Source of the DNA: Arsenicicoccus cauae
Lineage (GTDB): Bacteria; Actinomycetota; Actinomycetes; Actinomycetales; Dermatophilaceae
Direction: 5' to 3'
Assembly: GCF_009707125.1 (NCBI RefSeq)
Contig: NZ_WLVL01000018.1
Coordinates: 94,396 to 158,395, forward strand
Length of the DNA stretch: 64,000 nucleotides
The notes under the pieces are model-generated. The model was not told the origin of the DNA and searched no databases. It was given only the letters and a program-made list of their open reading frames with translations. The translations under genes and the position numbers were made by a program. Position 1 is the first letter of the stretch. Every line of letters begins with the position of its first letter. Shown here in pieces: positions 17,450 through 24,823 of the stretch.

Positions 17450-18577
17450 ATGACCGACGGGGACCGGAGCCGTGCCGCACGGCGGCCTCGCCGGCGTCCG
17501 CGCGCCCGCGTGCTGGCCACCGTGGCCGTGCTCGTCCTCGCCGTCGGTGCGCTGGTGGCGGCCGTGAGCCCGTGGCGCCCCCGGGGGTGGCTCGGCGGCG
17601 ACCCGCCCCTCGTCATGGGGGCCATCCCGCACTGGGACCAGGCGGACGCCCTTGACACGCTGACGAGGCACCCCGGGACGGTCACCGTGGCCTCGCCCTG
17701 GTCCTACGGGGTGGGCGAGGACGGCCGCCCCGTCCTGCAACCCGGGCTGAGCAGGGACTCCGAGCGAGCGCTCAACCAGCGCCTGCGTGACCTGGACCTG
17801 CAGATCATCCCGACCGTCGCCAACACCACCGCGGGGCTGTGGGACGAGGTCACCATCGGCGCCGTGATGGCCGACCAGGGCCGCCGGGGAGCGCACGTGG
17901 ACGCCCTGGTCCGCCTGGTGGAGGACCAGGGCTACGACGGGCTGCAGCTGGACTACGAGAACGTCCCGCCGGAGCGGCGGGAGGCCTATGTCGCCACCGT
18001 CCGGGCCCTCGCCGAGCGGCTGCACGACCGAGGTCGGGTGCTGTGGGTGACGGTGCACGCCAAGGAGACCGACGCCGGCTACGACGCGCGCAACCTCGCC
18101 CAGGACTACCGCGCGCTGGGCGCGAGCGCCGACCGGGTCGTCCTCATGGCCTACGACTGGCACTGGGAGACCGGGCCCGCCGGGCCCATCGGGCCGGCGG
18201 ACTGGGTGGACCGGGTGATCAGGTATGCCGTCACCCAGGTGCCTCGCGACAAGCTGGTGCTCGGTGTCGGTCTGTTCGGCTACGACTGGGGAGGGGCGAG
18301 GACGCAGGTGCTGACGTGGCGGCAGATCACCGAGCAGGCGGAGGTACGCCGCAGCGACGAGCTGTGGGACGTCGCCAGCCAGTCTCCGCACCTGGCCTAC
18401 GAGCAGGACGGGGCCCGGCACGAGGTGTGGTACGAGAACGCCCGCAGCGTGCGCGAGAAGCTGCGGCTGGCCTCCGCCCACCAGGTGTCGGGGGTCGCGC
18501 TGTGGCGGCTCGGCCGTGAGGACCCGGCGATCTGGGACCTGCCGCAGACCGTATGGCGGACCGACCCGAGGCGGTGA
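17450..18577 (+). CDS. Secreted GH18 glycoside hydrolase (chitinase/YaaH-like)
   Basis: Predicted to cleave beta-1,4-linked GlcNAc-type polymers outside the cell. 375 residues: an Arg-rich N-terminus followed by one hydrophobic helix (residues 22-45) acting as signal anchor, then a TIM-barrel GH18 domain. The catalytic segment is DGLQLDYENV near residue 163, giving DxxxDxE with Glu as acid, followed by VLMAYDWHW near 230 and ALWRLGREDP near 345, which match the YaaH/spore-cortex branch. The ATG at 17450 lies 7 nt after the upstream stop with AGGGA before it. A hydrolase next to a polysaccharide synthase usually trims or releases the polymer (inference). Confidence 0.88.
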   Translation: MTDGDRSRAARRPRRRPRARVLATVAVLVLAVGALVAAVSPWRPRGWLGGDPPLVMGAIPHWDQADALDTLTRHPGTVTVASPWSYGVGEDGRPVLQPGLSRDSERALNQRLRDLDLQIIPTVANTTAGLWDEVTIGAVMADQGRRGAHVDALVRLVEDQGYDGLQLDYENVPPERREAYVATVRALAERLHDRGRVLWVTVHAKETDAGYDARNLAQDYRALGASADRVVLMAYDWHWETGPAGPIGPADWVDRVIRYAVTQVPRDKLVLGVGLFGYDWGGARTQVLTWRQITEQAEVRRSDELWDVASQSPHLAYEQDGARHEVWYENARSVREKLRLASAHQVSGVALWRLGREDPAIWDLPQTVWRTDPRR

Positions 18578-18597
18578 CCGCCCGACGCCGTACGAGC

Positions 18598-19578
18598 TCA
18601 GTCCGTCGTCACCCCGGACGTGGTCACCAGGCGCGTCCAGGGACCACGAGGCACCTCCGAGGCCTCCACGAACTGCCAGCGGATCCGGTCCGTGTCGCCG
18701 TCGAGCTCGGCGAAGCCCAGGCAGCCGTTGAGCGCCGGCGACACGTCCATCCCCGCCCCGCCGTAGCGACGGTTGGCCGGGCGGGCATCGGTGTGCCCGA
18801 AGACGTAGGCGGCGTCGTGGTACTCCCCCGGTCCGGCGTCCTGGACCTGCCCGTAGCACGTGGCGCCGTTCGGCCCCACGAGGCGCACCCAGCGGTTCTT
18901 GAGGTAGGAGAACGACCGGTCCGTGCACCGCCCGGCGTACCCCGGGTCGTCGGCCCAGGGCACGACCCGGCACCGGCTCTCCCACCCGACGGGGTCGTTG
19001 AGGTCGTCGAACGGCACGTCGAGGTAGAAGGGGTTCTCCCGCGGCGTCATCCGGGTCGGGAACCACCCGCCCGCCGCCGTCCGGCGCTCGGTGCGGCACT
19101 CCCCGGCGACGACCACGCCGTCGCAGCCGCCGTAGTGCTCGAACCAGCGCGCGTCGTAGGTCGAGATGCGCTGCGACCCGTCCGGCGCCGTCGGGTCGAA
19201 GATCTCGCCGACCCAGAAGGTGGTCGAGACGATCCCCGTGTGCCAGGGGTAGGTGCGCCGGGGCAGCGGCGCGACGTTGCGCTTGGGCGCCACCGGCCGC
19301 GAGGGGGCGGCCGACGCGGTCGGCGTGCCGCCGATGCCGGGGGCGGCGCCGGTGTCCGGACCGCGTGGGGTGGGAGTGGCTGCGGTGGGGGTGACTCCGG
19401 TGGGGGCGCCTGCGCTGGGCGCCCGAGGCGGGGGCGCCGAGGCACCGGAGCTCGGGGGCCGGTCCAGGGCCATCCGCGCCAGCGCTACGGCCAGCAGCCC
19501 GACGCACGCGATCGCGATCAGGACGGCGGCCGTGCGGATGCCGACCCTGCCCGCCGCGGGGTGACGGACCGACCTCAC
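18598..19578 (-). CDS. Secreted protein of unknown function in polysaccharide locus
   Basis: 326 residues. Residues 1-40 contain one membrane helix, residues 40-95 are a Pro/Ala/Thr-rich linker, and the rest is a globular extracytoplasmic domain rich in Trp, Tyr and paired Cys (six visible). The C-terminal stretch GATCYGQVQDAGP ... GAGMDVSPAL faintly resembles the double-psi beta-barrel of RlpA/expansin proteins, where an Asp in such a segment is functional; this is a guess from pattern only. Its ATG overlaps the stop of the deacetylase gene (ATGA), so it is translated with it and probably acts on the same polymer at the surface. Confidence 0.7.
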   Translation of the reverse strand: MRSVRHPAAGRVGIRTAAVLIAIACVGLLAVALARMALDRPPSSGASAPPPRAPSAGAPTGVTPTAATPTPRGPDTGAAPGIGGTPTASAAPSRPVAPKRNVAPLPRRTYPWHTGIVSTTFWVGEIFDPTAPDGSQRISTYDARWFEHYGGCDGVVVAGECRTERRTAAGGWFPTRMTPRENPFYLDVPFDDLNDPVGWESRCRVVPWADDPGYAGRCTDRSFSYLKNRWVRLVGPNGATCYGQVQDAGPGEYHDAAYVFGHTDARPANRRYGGAGMDVSPALNGCLGFAELDGDTDRIRWQFVEASEVPRGPWTRLVTTSGVTTD

Positions 19579-21194
19579 CGGCGCTCGAGGGCGACGGCCG
19601 GGGCGATGCGCGTGCCCTCGGGCACCTCACCCGGTCCCGGCACGTAGGTGGTGGCGGCCGCGTCCTGACGCCGCAGGGTGGGTCGCAGGGTGGTGGTGCC
19701 CTGCGGCGTGGCCTGCGCCGGCCGCACCCGCGTCGGGCGACGGCCGGGGGTGGCGCCGAGGCTGGGGGCGCTGACGACGAGCCGGCGTGCGGACGCGGTC
19801 GCTGTCGGGGACGTGGCCGGGACCTCGGTCAGGGCGTAGTCGTCCGTCGTGAGCACGCCGTTCGCGATGAGCGCGAGGCCGAAGCTCATGCCCGTCGCGC
19901 CCGCCGGAGCGGGCGGGGTGGTGAAGGCCGCGCGCTGCCAGGTGGGGGCGGCCGCGATCCAGGGGCTGGAGGTCCAGTAGCGCCAGGCGCCGGACCCGTC
20001 GCGGTAGTAGAGCGCGAGCTGGGACACGGCTGTCGACGTGAACCACGTGCTGACCTCGTAGGTGCGACCCGGCACCACCGACGGCGAGCAGGTGCCCAGG
20101 TCGAGCGTGGGCAGCAGCTTGGCGTCCCCGTCCTGGTACCCCGTCATCGTCAGCTGCTCGGCGGCCACGCCGGTGCGGCTCGCCGTACTGCGGGCCCAGC
20201 TCGGGGTGTTGGTCCCCCAGCCACCGGGCTGGAAGCACGACGGGAAGCCGGTGAACCCGTCGACCGCCTCGAGCGAGGGGTTGGTCAGGGCGTTGATCCC
20301 CGGCTGCGTCGGCGGTGTCGTCGGCACGGGGACGGGGACGGAGTAGGCGGGGTACCCGGCGCCGAGGTAGGCCCGCACCTGCTGGTCGACGGTGCGGACC
20401 GTCGTGTTGTTGGAGGCCGTTCGCGCATAGGCCGCGAGCCACGTGGTGAACTGGCGGAAGACCTCTGGGGTGACCGAGCGGTCGGCCGGGCAGTCCGCGG
20501 TGCCCAGCGGGGCGCAGACCCGGTGGAAGGTGAGGATGACCCATCCGCCCGAGCGCGTGCTCGCGGCCGTGACCTGGCTCTTGAGGGTGGCGAGCGTCCA
20601 GCGGGCGTCGACCTGGTCCGGCGCGCGCAGGTAGTAGGGGTCGGGCGGCGGGGACGTCTCGGCCCGGACGCAGCCGGTGCAGCCGAAGGGGCTCCGCACG
20701 TCGCCGAGGCCACGGGCGGTGGTGTAGCCGCAGTCCTGGGCGGCCTGCTCCACGGCGGGGTTGGCGTCGCTGAACGGGTAGGCGAAGCTCACGGGACGGA
20801 ATCCCCACTGGTGCAGCGTGGCCCGGTCGTTGCAGATCTGCCGACGGACCTCCTGCGCCGGGATCTGCACGAGGTCAGGGTGGGTCACCGTGTGGCCGCC
20901 GATCTCGTTGCCGTCCGCGGCCATCGCCGTCAGGTCCGCGCGGGACAGGTAGCCGGGCGCCCCCACCCACCCCGACACGACGTAGAAGGTGCCGGCGAGG
21001 CCGGCCGACCGCATGGTCCGCTGCGCGGCGAGCTGGTCCGCGTCGCCGTCGTCGAAGGTGAGGGTCACGACCGTGGGGGTGGTGGCCGCCCCCGCCGTCA
21101 CGACGGGGAGCTGCACCAGCACCGCGGCGGCGAGGACCGCCGCCGCCAGCGCGCACAGCATCGGACGGAATCCCTGGGACGAGCTGCGGTCCAT
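19575..21194 (-). CDS. Secreted polysaccharide deacetylase (NodB/CE4) with C-terminal binding module
   Basis: Removes N-acetyl groups from a surface polysaccharide, metal-dependent. 539 residues from ATG 21194, chosen because GGGGAGG lies 5 nt upstream and a signal peptide follows directly (hydrophobic residues 12-35). NodB motifs: TFDDGDADQ near residue 46 (catalytic base and metal Asp), GGHTVTHPDL near 103 (metal His pair), FAYPFSD near 145 and ILTFHRV near 225. Residues 320-450 look like a beta-sandwich carbohydrate-binding module, then a Thr/Ala/Arg-rich tail. A CRP-like operator sits between its promoter and start. It overlaps the downstream unknown secreted gene. Confidence 0.9.
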   Translation of the reverse strand: MDRSSSQGFRPMLCALAAAVLAAAVLVQLPVVTAGAATTPTVVTLTFDDGDADQLAAQRTMRSAGLAGTFYVVSGWVGAPGYLSRADLTAMAADGNEIGGHTVTHPDLVQIPAQEVRRQICNDRATLHQWGFRPVSFAYPFSDANPAVEQAAQDCGYTTARGLGDVRSPFGCTGCVRAETSPPPDPYYLRAPDQVDARWTLATLKSQVTAASTRSGGWVILTFHRVCAPLGTADCPADRSVTPEVFRQFTTWLAAYARTASNNTTVRTVDQQVRAYLGAGYPAYSVPVPVPTTPPTQPGINALTNPSLEAVDGFTGFPSCFQPGGWGTNTPSWARSTASRTGVAAEQLTMTGYQDGDAKLLPTLDLGTCSPSVVPGRTYEVSTWFTSTAVSQLALYYRDGSGAWRYWTSSPWIAAAPTWQRAAFTTPPAPAGATGMSFGLALIANGVLTTDDYALTEVPATSPTATASARRLVVSAPSLGATPGRRPTRVRPAQATPQGTTTLRPTLRRQDAAATTYVPGPGEVPEGTRIAPAVALERR

Positions 21195-21217
21195 GAGAGC
21201 CTCCCCGGCCTCGAGCG

Positions 21218-21233
21218 TGTGACCCGCGTCACA
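21218..21233 (-). promoter_or_regulatory. CRP-like operator upstream of the deacetylase gene
   Basis: TGTGA-N6-TCACA, a perfect palindromic half-site match to the CRP/GlxR consensus. A TACCCT -10 box lies at 21246-21241, so the site starts at about +1 of the transcript, 24 nt before the ATG. Confidence 0.65.
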
Positions 21234-21304
21234 TCTGACCAGGGTAGCCCTGCCGTCGCGCTTGGGGAAGGGGTACCCGCGCGCCGCAGGCGCCCCGGAC
21301 ACGA

Positions 21305-21337
21305 CGAAGGGCCCGGTCCACTGGACCGGGCCCTTCG
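21305..21337 (-). terminator. Terminator of tRNA-Lys
   Basis: A 16-bp perfect inverted repeat (21305-21320 with 21322-21337), 5 nt after the encoded CCA end of the tRNA. Confidence 0.8.
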
Positions 21338-21341
21338 GATC

Positions 21342-21416
21342 TGGTGCGCCGCCAGGGATTCGAACCCCGAACCCAGTGATTAAGAGTCACTTGCTCTGCC
21401 ATTGAGCTAGCGGCGC
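21342..21416 (-). tRNA. tRNA-Lys (anticodon CTT)
   Basis: Minus-strand cloverleaf: acceptor GCGCCGC/GCGGCGC, anticodon loop ACTCTTAA giving CTT, T-loop TTCGAAT. CCA is encoded (21344-21342). Confidence 0.95.
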
Positions 21417-21457
21417 AACGAGGTAAGACCCTACCAGGTCAGCGGGCCGACATGAAA

Positions 21458-21491
21458 TCGAGGTGACCCCGCCGCGACGGGGTCACCTCGA
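21458..21491 (-). terminator. Terminator of the DUF3618 gene
   Basis: A 14-bp perfect stem (21458-21471 with 21478-21491) and a 6-nt loop, 18 nt past the stop codon of the leftward gene. Confidence 0.75.
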
Positions 21492-21508
21492 CGGTGGAAC
21501 GTATGGGC

Positions 21509-22090
21509 TCAGCCCTGGTTGCGGCGCGCGACGCCCAGGCTGATCAGGACGGCGCCCACGGCGGCCAGCCCGGTGGCGACGCGCTCCAGGCGCAGCTCGC
21601 CGTCGGCGTCGTGGGTGGCCTCGTCGACCTTGAGCCGGGCCTGGTCGGCCTTGACCTGGGCGCGGGACTTCAGGTCCGCGAACGAGTTCTGCGACGACGG
21701 GTCGGCGTGCTGGCCCTGGCTCTCGGACCGGGTCTTCAGCTCGTCGATCTTGGCGGTGGCGGTGGCCTTGAGCTCCTCGGCCTTGAGCGTTGCCGTCGCC
21801 TTGAGCTCCTCGGCCTTGGCCTTGGCCTGGTCGGCCACGGAGGCGTCGGCGTGGGTGGTCGTGGTGGTCGCGGAGTAGCGGCTCGGCCCCGTGGTGGCGC
21901 TCGCGGACGTCCCCATGAACGAGTGGTACTTGGCCATGAGCGAGTCGCGCAGCTGGCGCTTCTGGTCGGCCACGATGTTCTTGGGCTGGGCGCGGAAGGC
22001 CAGCTCGTCGATGGTGGCGGCCAGACGCTCACGGCTCTTGGCGATGTCGGTCTCGAGGTCGGAGACGGACTTGTTGGGCTGCTCGGTCAC
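21509..22090 (-). CDS. DUF3618 protein with helical repeats and a C-terminal anchor
   Basis: 193 residues. Residues 5-60 match DUF3618 (SDLETDIAKSRERLAATIDEL, then a basic helix). Residues 75-150 are a long amphipathic helix with repeated KAEELKATAT and KADQARLKV segments, resembling LEA-like coiled coils. A C-terminal hydrophobic stretch (VATGLAAVGAVLISLGVA) is probably a membrane anchor. The function is unknown; the family is actinobacterial and often associated with membrane or phage-shock-like proteins. It is monocistronic, flanked by its own terminator. Confidence 0.8.
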   Translation of the reverse strand: MTEQPNKSVSDLETDIAKSRERLAATIDELAFRAQPKNIVADQKRQLRDSLMAKYHSFMGTSASATTGPSRYSATTTTTHADASVADQAKAKAEELKATATLKAEELKATATAKIDELKTRSESQGQHADPSSQNSFADLKSRAQVKADQARLKVDEATHDADGELRLERVATGLAAVGAVLISLGVARRNQG

Positions 22091-22250
22091 GATGCTCTCC
22101 TAGCGTGGGGGAATGCGCGGGACGCGGGTTCTGCGTCGACGATAACGCAGGTGAGGTGCCCCACGTCGGAGCATCCGCCTGCGCGGCTGCAGTCCGGCAT
22201 ACCCCGTAGGCTCGGGGTGCATCCCGACCAGCCGCCCGGAAGGACCCGAC

Positions 22251-22721
22251 ATGCCCCGTCTCGAGCCCGGCGACCAGGCCCCCGACTTCACCCTCCCCGA
22301 CGACACGGGCGCGCCGGTGTCCCTCGCGGACTTCCGCGGGCGGCGGCTCGTGATCTTCTTCTACCCCGCCGCCATGACGCCCGGCTGCACCACCGAGGCC
22401 TGCGACTTCCGGGACTCGCTCGGATCCTTGCGGGCGGCGGGCTACGAGGTGGTGGGGATCAGCAAGGACGCGCCGGACAAGCTCGCGCGCTTCCGCGAGA
22501 AGGAGGGCCTCACCTATCCCCTCCTCGGCGACCCCGACCTCGGCGTCCTCACGGCGTTCGGCGCCTACGGCGAGAAGAAGAGCTACGGCAAGACGATCCA
22601 GGGCGTGATCCGGTCCACGATCGTGCTCGACGAGCAGGGCCGGGTCGAGCTGGCCAAGTACAACGTCAAGGCCAAGGGCCACGTCGCCTCGCTGTCCAGG
22701 TCCCTCGGCCTCGCCGAGTAG
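22251..22721 (+). CDS. bcp: Thioredoxin-dependent peroxiredoxin (Bcp/PrxQ type)
   Basis: Reduces H2O2 and organic hydroperoxides using thioredoxin. 156 residues, the normal Bcp length. The peroxidatic Cys lies in MTPGCTTEACDF near residue 41, and the resolving Cys is five residues later, as in alpha-helical 2-Cys PrxQ. The fold starts with GDQAPDFTLPDD. GGAAGGA precedes the ATG and a TAGGCT -10 box at 22207-22212 implies a leader of about 35 nt. A tRNA-Leu gene follows 38 nt downstream. Confidence 0.93.
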   Translation: MPRLEPGDQAPDFTLPDDTGAPVSLADFRGRRLVIFFYPAAMTPGCTTEACDFRDSLGSLRAAGYEVVGISKDAPDKLARFREKEGLTYPLLGDPDLGVLTAFGAYGEKKSYGKTIQGVIRSTIVLDEQGRVELAKYNVKAKGHVASLSRSLGLAE

Positions 22722-22759
22722 CCTGGGCCTCCTGCCCGGTCGCGTGGTCGGCCGGGCTC

Positions 22760-22839
22760 GCGCACGTGGTGGAACTGGCAGACACGCAGGATTTAGGTTC
22801 CTGTGCCCCGGCGTGCGGGTTCGAGTCCCGCCGTGCGCA
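22760..22839 (+). tRNA. tRNA-Leu (anticodon TAG)
   Basis: Acceptor GCGCACG/CGTGCGC, anticodon loop TTTAGGT giving TAG, a short class II variable arm (TGCCCCGGCG), T-loop TTCGAGT. CCA is not encoded. Confidence 0.94.
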
Positions 22840-22847
22840 CCGCCCCC

Positions 22848-22873
22848 GCCCGGCTCACCCTGGTGAGCCGGGC
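22848..22873 (+). terminator. Terminator of tRNA-Leu
   Basis: A 12-bp perfect stem (22848-22859 with 22862-22873), starting 8 nt after the tRNA. Confidence 0.75.
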
Positions 22874-22893
22874 GCCTCTGTCACAGTGGTCGT

Positions 22894-23349
22894 ATGCCGA
22901 CCGGCGACCTCCGCGTCCCTCTCGGCCCGGGCATCCCGCGCGGGCTCGTGGTGCCGGCGGCCGAGCTGACCGAACGCTTCTCGCGGAGCTCGGGCCCCGG
23001 GGGTCAGGGCGTCAACACCACCGACTCGCGGGTGCAGCTGTCCTGGTCTCCCGCCACCTCCGCCGCGCTGACCGAGGCGCAGCGGGGCCGGGTGGTCGCG
23101 GCCCTGGCGTCACGCCTGGTCGACGGGGTGATCACGATCGACGCGTCCGAGCACCGGTCCCAGCGCCAGAACCGCCAGGCGGCGCGGACGCGGTTGGCCG
23201 ACGGCATACGGCAGGCCCTGGCTCCCCCGCCGCCCCCGAGGCGAGCGACCAAGCCCACCAAGGGGTCCCAGCGCCGCCGGCTCGCCGCCAAGGCCCGCCG
23301 CGCGGACGTGAAGTCCGGCCGCGGCCGGGTGACCCGCGCCGACGACTGA
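22894..23349 (+). CDS. arfB: ArfB-like peptidyl-tRNA hydrolase (ribosome rescue)
   Basis: Releases peptides from stalled ribosomes by hydrolysing peptidyl-tRNA. 151 residues with the release-factor motif SGPGGQGVN near residue 33 (GGQ methylation/catalytic site) and the basic C-terminal tail (residues 115-151, Lys/Arg-rich) that ArfB inserts into the empty mRNA channel. It lacks codon-recognition domains, so it is not RF1/RF2. CACAGT ends 6 nt before the ATG, suggesting a leaderless mRNA. It complements the tmRNA-SmpB system also present in this window. Confidence 0.9.
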   Translation: MPTGDLRVPLGPGIPRGLVVPAAELTERFSRSSGPGGQGVNTTDSRVQLSWSPATSAALTEAQRGRVVAALASRLVDGVITIDASEHRSQRQNRQAARTRLADGIRQALAPPPPPRRATKPTKGSQRRRLAAKARRADVKSGRGRVTRADD

Positions 23350-23390
23350 TCCGCTCGTCGGCTCGTCGGCGCGTCGGCGGCTCTGCGCGA

Positions 23391-23993
23391 TCAGCCCAAG
23401 AGGCGAGCGATCTCAGGCGCCAGCGCGCGAAAGGCCTTGCCGCGGTGGGAGATCGCGTTCTTGTCCTCGGGGGACAGCTCGGCGGCGGTGCGGGTGTCGC
23501 CCTCGACCTGCAGGATCGGGTCGTAGCCGAAACCGTTGCTGCCGCGCGGCGCTCGCGTCAGCGTCCCCGGGAAGTCGCCCTCGCGGCAGACGGTCGTCCC
23601 GTCCGGCAGCGCCAGCACCGCCGCGCACCGGAAGCGCGCCCCACGGTGCTCGTCCGGCACGTCGGCGAGCTGGTCCAGCAGGAGGCGCAGGTTGGCTGCG
23701 TCGTCCCCGTGCCGACCCGACCAGCGGGCCGAGAACACGCCGGGAGCACCGCCGAGGACGTCGACGGCCAGGCCCGAGTCGTCAGCAACGGCAGGCAGAT
23801 TCGTCATGCGGGCGGCGTAGGTGGCCTTGAGCGTGGCGTTGGCCTCGAAGGTCACACCCGACTCGACGACGTCCTCCAGGTCGGGGAACTCCCCCAGCCC
23901 GACCACCTCGACGTCGGGCAGCGACTCGCGCAGGATCGTCTCGAGCTCACGGATCTTGCCGACGTTGCGGGTGGCGAGGACGACCCGGCTCAC
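23391..23993 (-). CDS. rdgB: Non-canonical purine NTP pyrophosphatase (RdgB/HAM1)
   Basis: Hydrolyses ITP, dITP and XTP to monophosphates, cleaning the nucleotide pool. 200 residues, normal length, with [16 protein letters not shown] at the start, [20 protein letters not shown] near 70 and [10 protein letters not shown] near 150. It starts at GTG 23993, which overlaps the RNase PH stop (GTGA), so the two are coupled. The longer upstream open frame is only the antiphase of rph. The rph-rdgB pairing is conserved in actinobacteria. Confidence 0.95.
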   Translation of the reverse strand: MSRVVLATRNVGKIRELETILRESLPDVEVVGLGEFPDLEDVVESGVTFEANATLKATYAARMTNLPAVADDSGLAVDVLGGAPGVFSARWSGRHGDDAANLRLLLDQLADVPDEHRGARFRCAAVLALPDGTTVCREGDFPGTLTRAPRGSNGFGYDPILQVEGDTRTAAELSPEDKNAISHRGKAFRALAPEIARLLG

Positions 23994-24739
23994 TGGACGC
24001 GCTCCCGCGGGGTCTCGGCCAGGGCCGCCTGCTGCAGGCGGGTGAGCTCGGCGCACCCGGCCGTGGCCAGCTCGAGCAGGGCGTCCAGCGTCGCCTTGTC
24101 GAAGGGCTCGGCCTCGGCCGTGCCCTGCACCTCGACGAAGCGGCCGTCGCCGGTCATCACGACGTTCATGTCGGTGTCGGCAGTCGAGTCCTCGGGGTAG
24201 TCCAGGTCGAGCACCGGCACCCCCTTGACCACACCGACCGAGACCGCGGCGACCGAGTCGCGCAGGGGCGTCGCGCCCCGGCGGATCGCGCCGCTCGTGA
24301 CCCCACCCGCGATGGCGTCGGCGAGGGCGACATACGCGCCGGTGATCGCGGCCGTGCGGGTCCCGCCGTCGGCCTGCAGCACGTCGCAGTCCAGGACGAT
24401 GGTGTTCTCCCCCAGCTGGTCCAGGTCGACCACGGCCCGCAGCGAGCGCCCGACCAGGCGGGAGATCTCGTGCGTGCGACCGCCGATCTTGCCCTTGACC
24501 GACTCGCGGTCCGAGCGGGTGTTGGTCGAGCGCGGCAGCATGGCGTACTCCGCCGTGACCCAGCCGCGGCCCTGACCCTTGAGCCAGCGCGGCACCCCCT
24601 CGGTGAAGCTCGCCGCGCACAGCACCCGGGTCCGCCCGAACTCCACGAGCACCGATCCCTCGGCGTGGTCCAGCCAGTTGCGGGTGATGCGGACGTCGCG
24701 GAGCTGGTCGGGCGTGCGCCCGTCGTGGCGTGCAGTCAT
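23990..24739 (-). CDS. rph: Ribonuclease PH
   Basis: Phosphorolytic 3'-5' exoribonuclease that trims tRNA 3' ends. 249 residues. Characteristic motifs: RPDQLR-like start ([10 protein letters not shown]), [17 protein letters not shown] near 38, [11 protein letters not shown] near 63, and the phosphate-binding [15 protein letters not shown] near 125. A TAGGCT -10 box lies exactly 7 nt before the ATG, so the transcript is probably leaderless and this is the head of the rph-rdgB unit. In relatives it follows murI-MBL; here an MMPL gene separates them. Confidence 0.96.
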   Translation of the reverse strand: MTARHDGRTPDQLRDVRITRNWLDHAEGSVLVEFGRTRVLCAASFTEGVPRWLKGQGRGWVTAEYAMLPRSTNTRSDRESVKGKIGGRTHEISRLVGRSLRAVVDLDQLGENTIVLDCDVLQADGGTRTAAITGAYVALADAIAGGVTSGAIRRGATPLRDSVAAVSVGVVKGVPVLDLDYPEDSTADTDMNVVMTGDGRFVEVQGTAEAEPFDKATLDALLELATAGCAELTRLQQAALAETPRERVQ

Positions 24740-24746
24740 GGGCCTC

Positions 24747-24752
24747 AGCCTA
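24747..24752 (-). promoter_or_regulatory. -10 box, leaderless rph
   Basis: TAGGCT on the minus strand, 7 nt before the ATG at 24739. Confidence 0.6.
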
Positions 24753-24823
24753 TCGAGCCCGTATGCCGTCCCCGGCTCGCGTGGCGACGCGCGCACCCAC
24801 CCGTCATTTGTTTCACTGGTGGA

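Noticed and set aside
17450..18577. Start of the GH18 gene far upstream inside the epimerase gene
   Set aside because: The upstream part is out of phase with the epimerase coding frame; the ATG at 17450 has a ribosome site and is followed by a signal anchor.
23391..24620. Fusion of RdgB with an upstream domain
   Set aside because: The upstream part is RNase PH DNA read in another frame; the GTGA overlap at 23990-23993 gives a normal-length RdgB.
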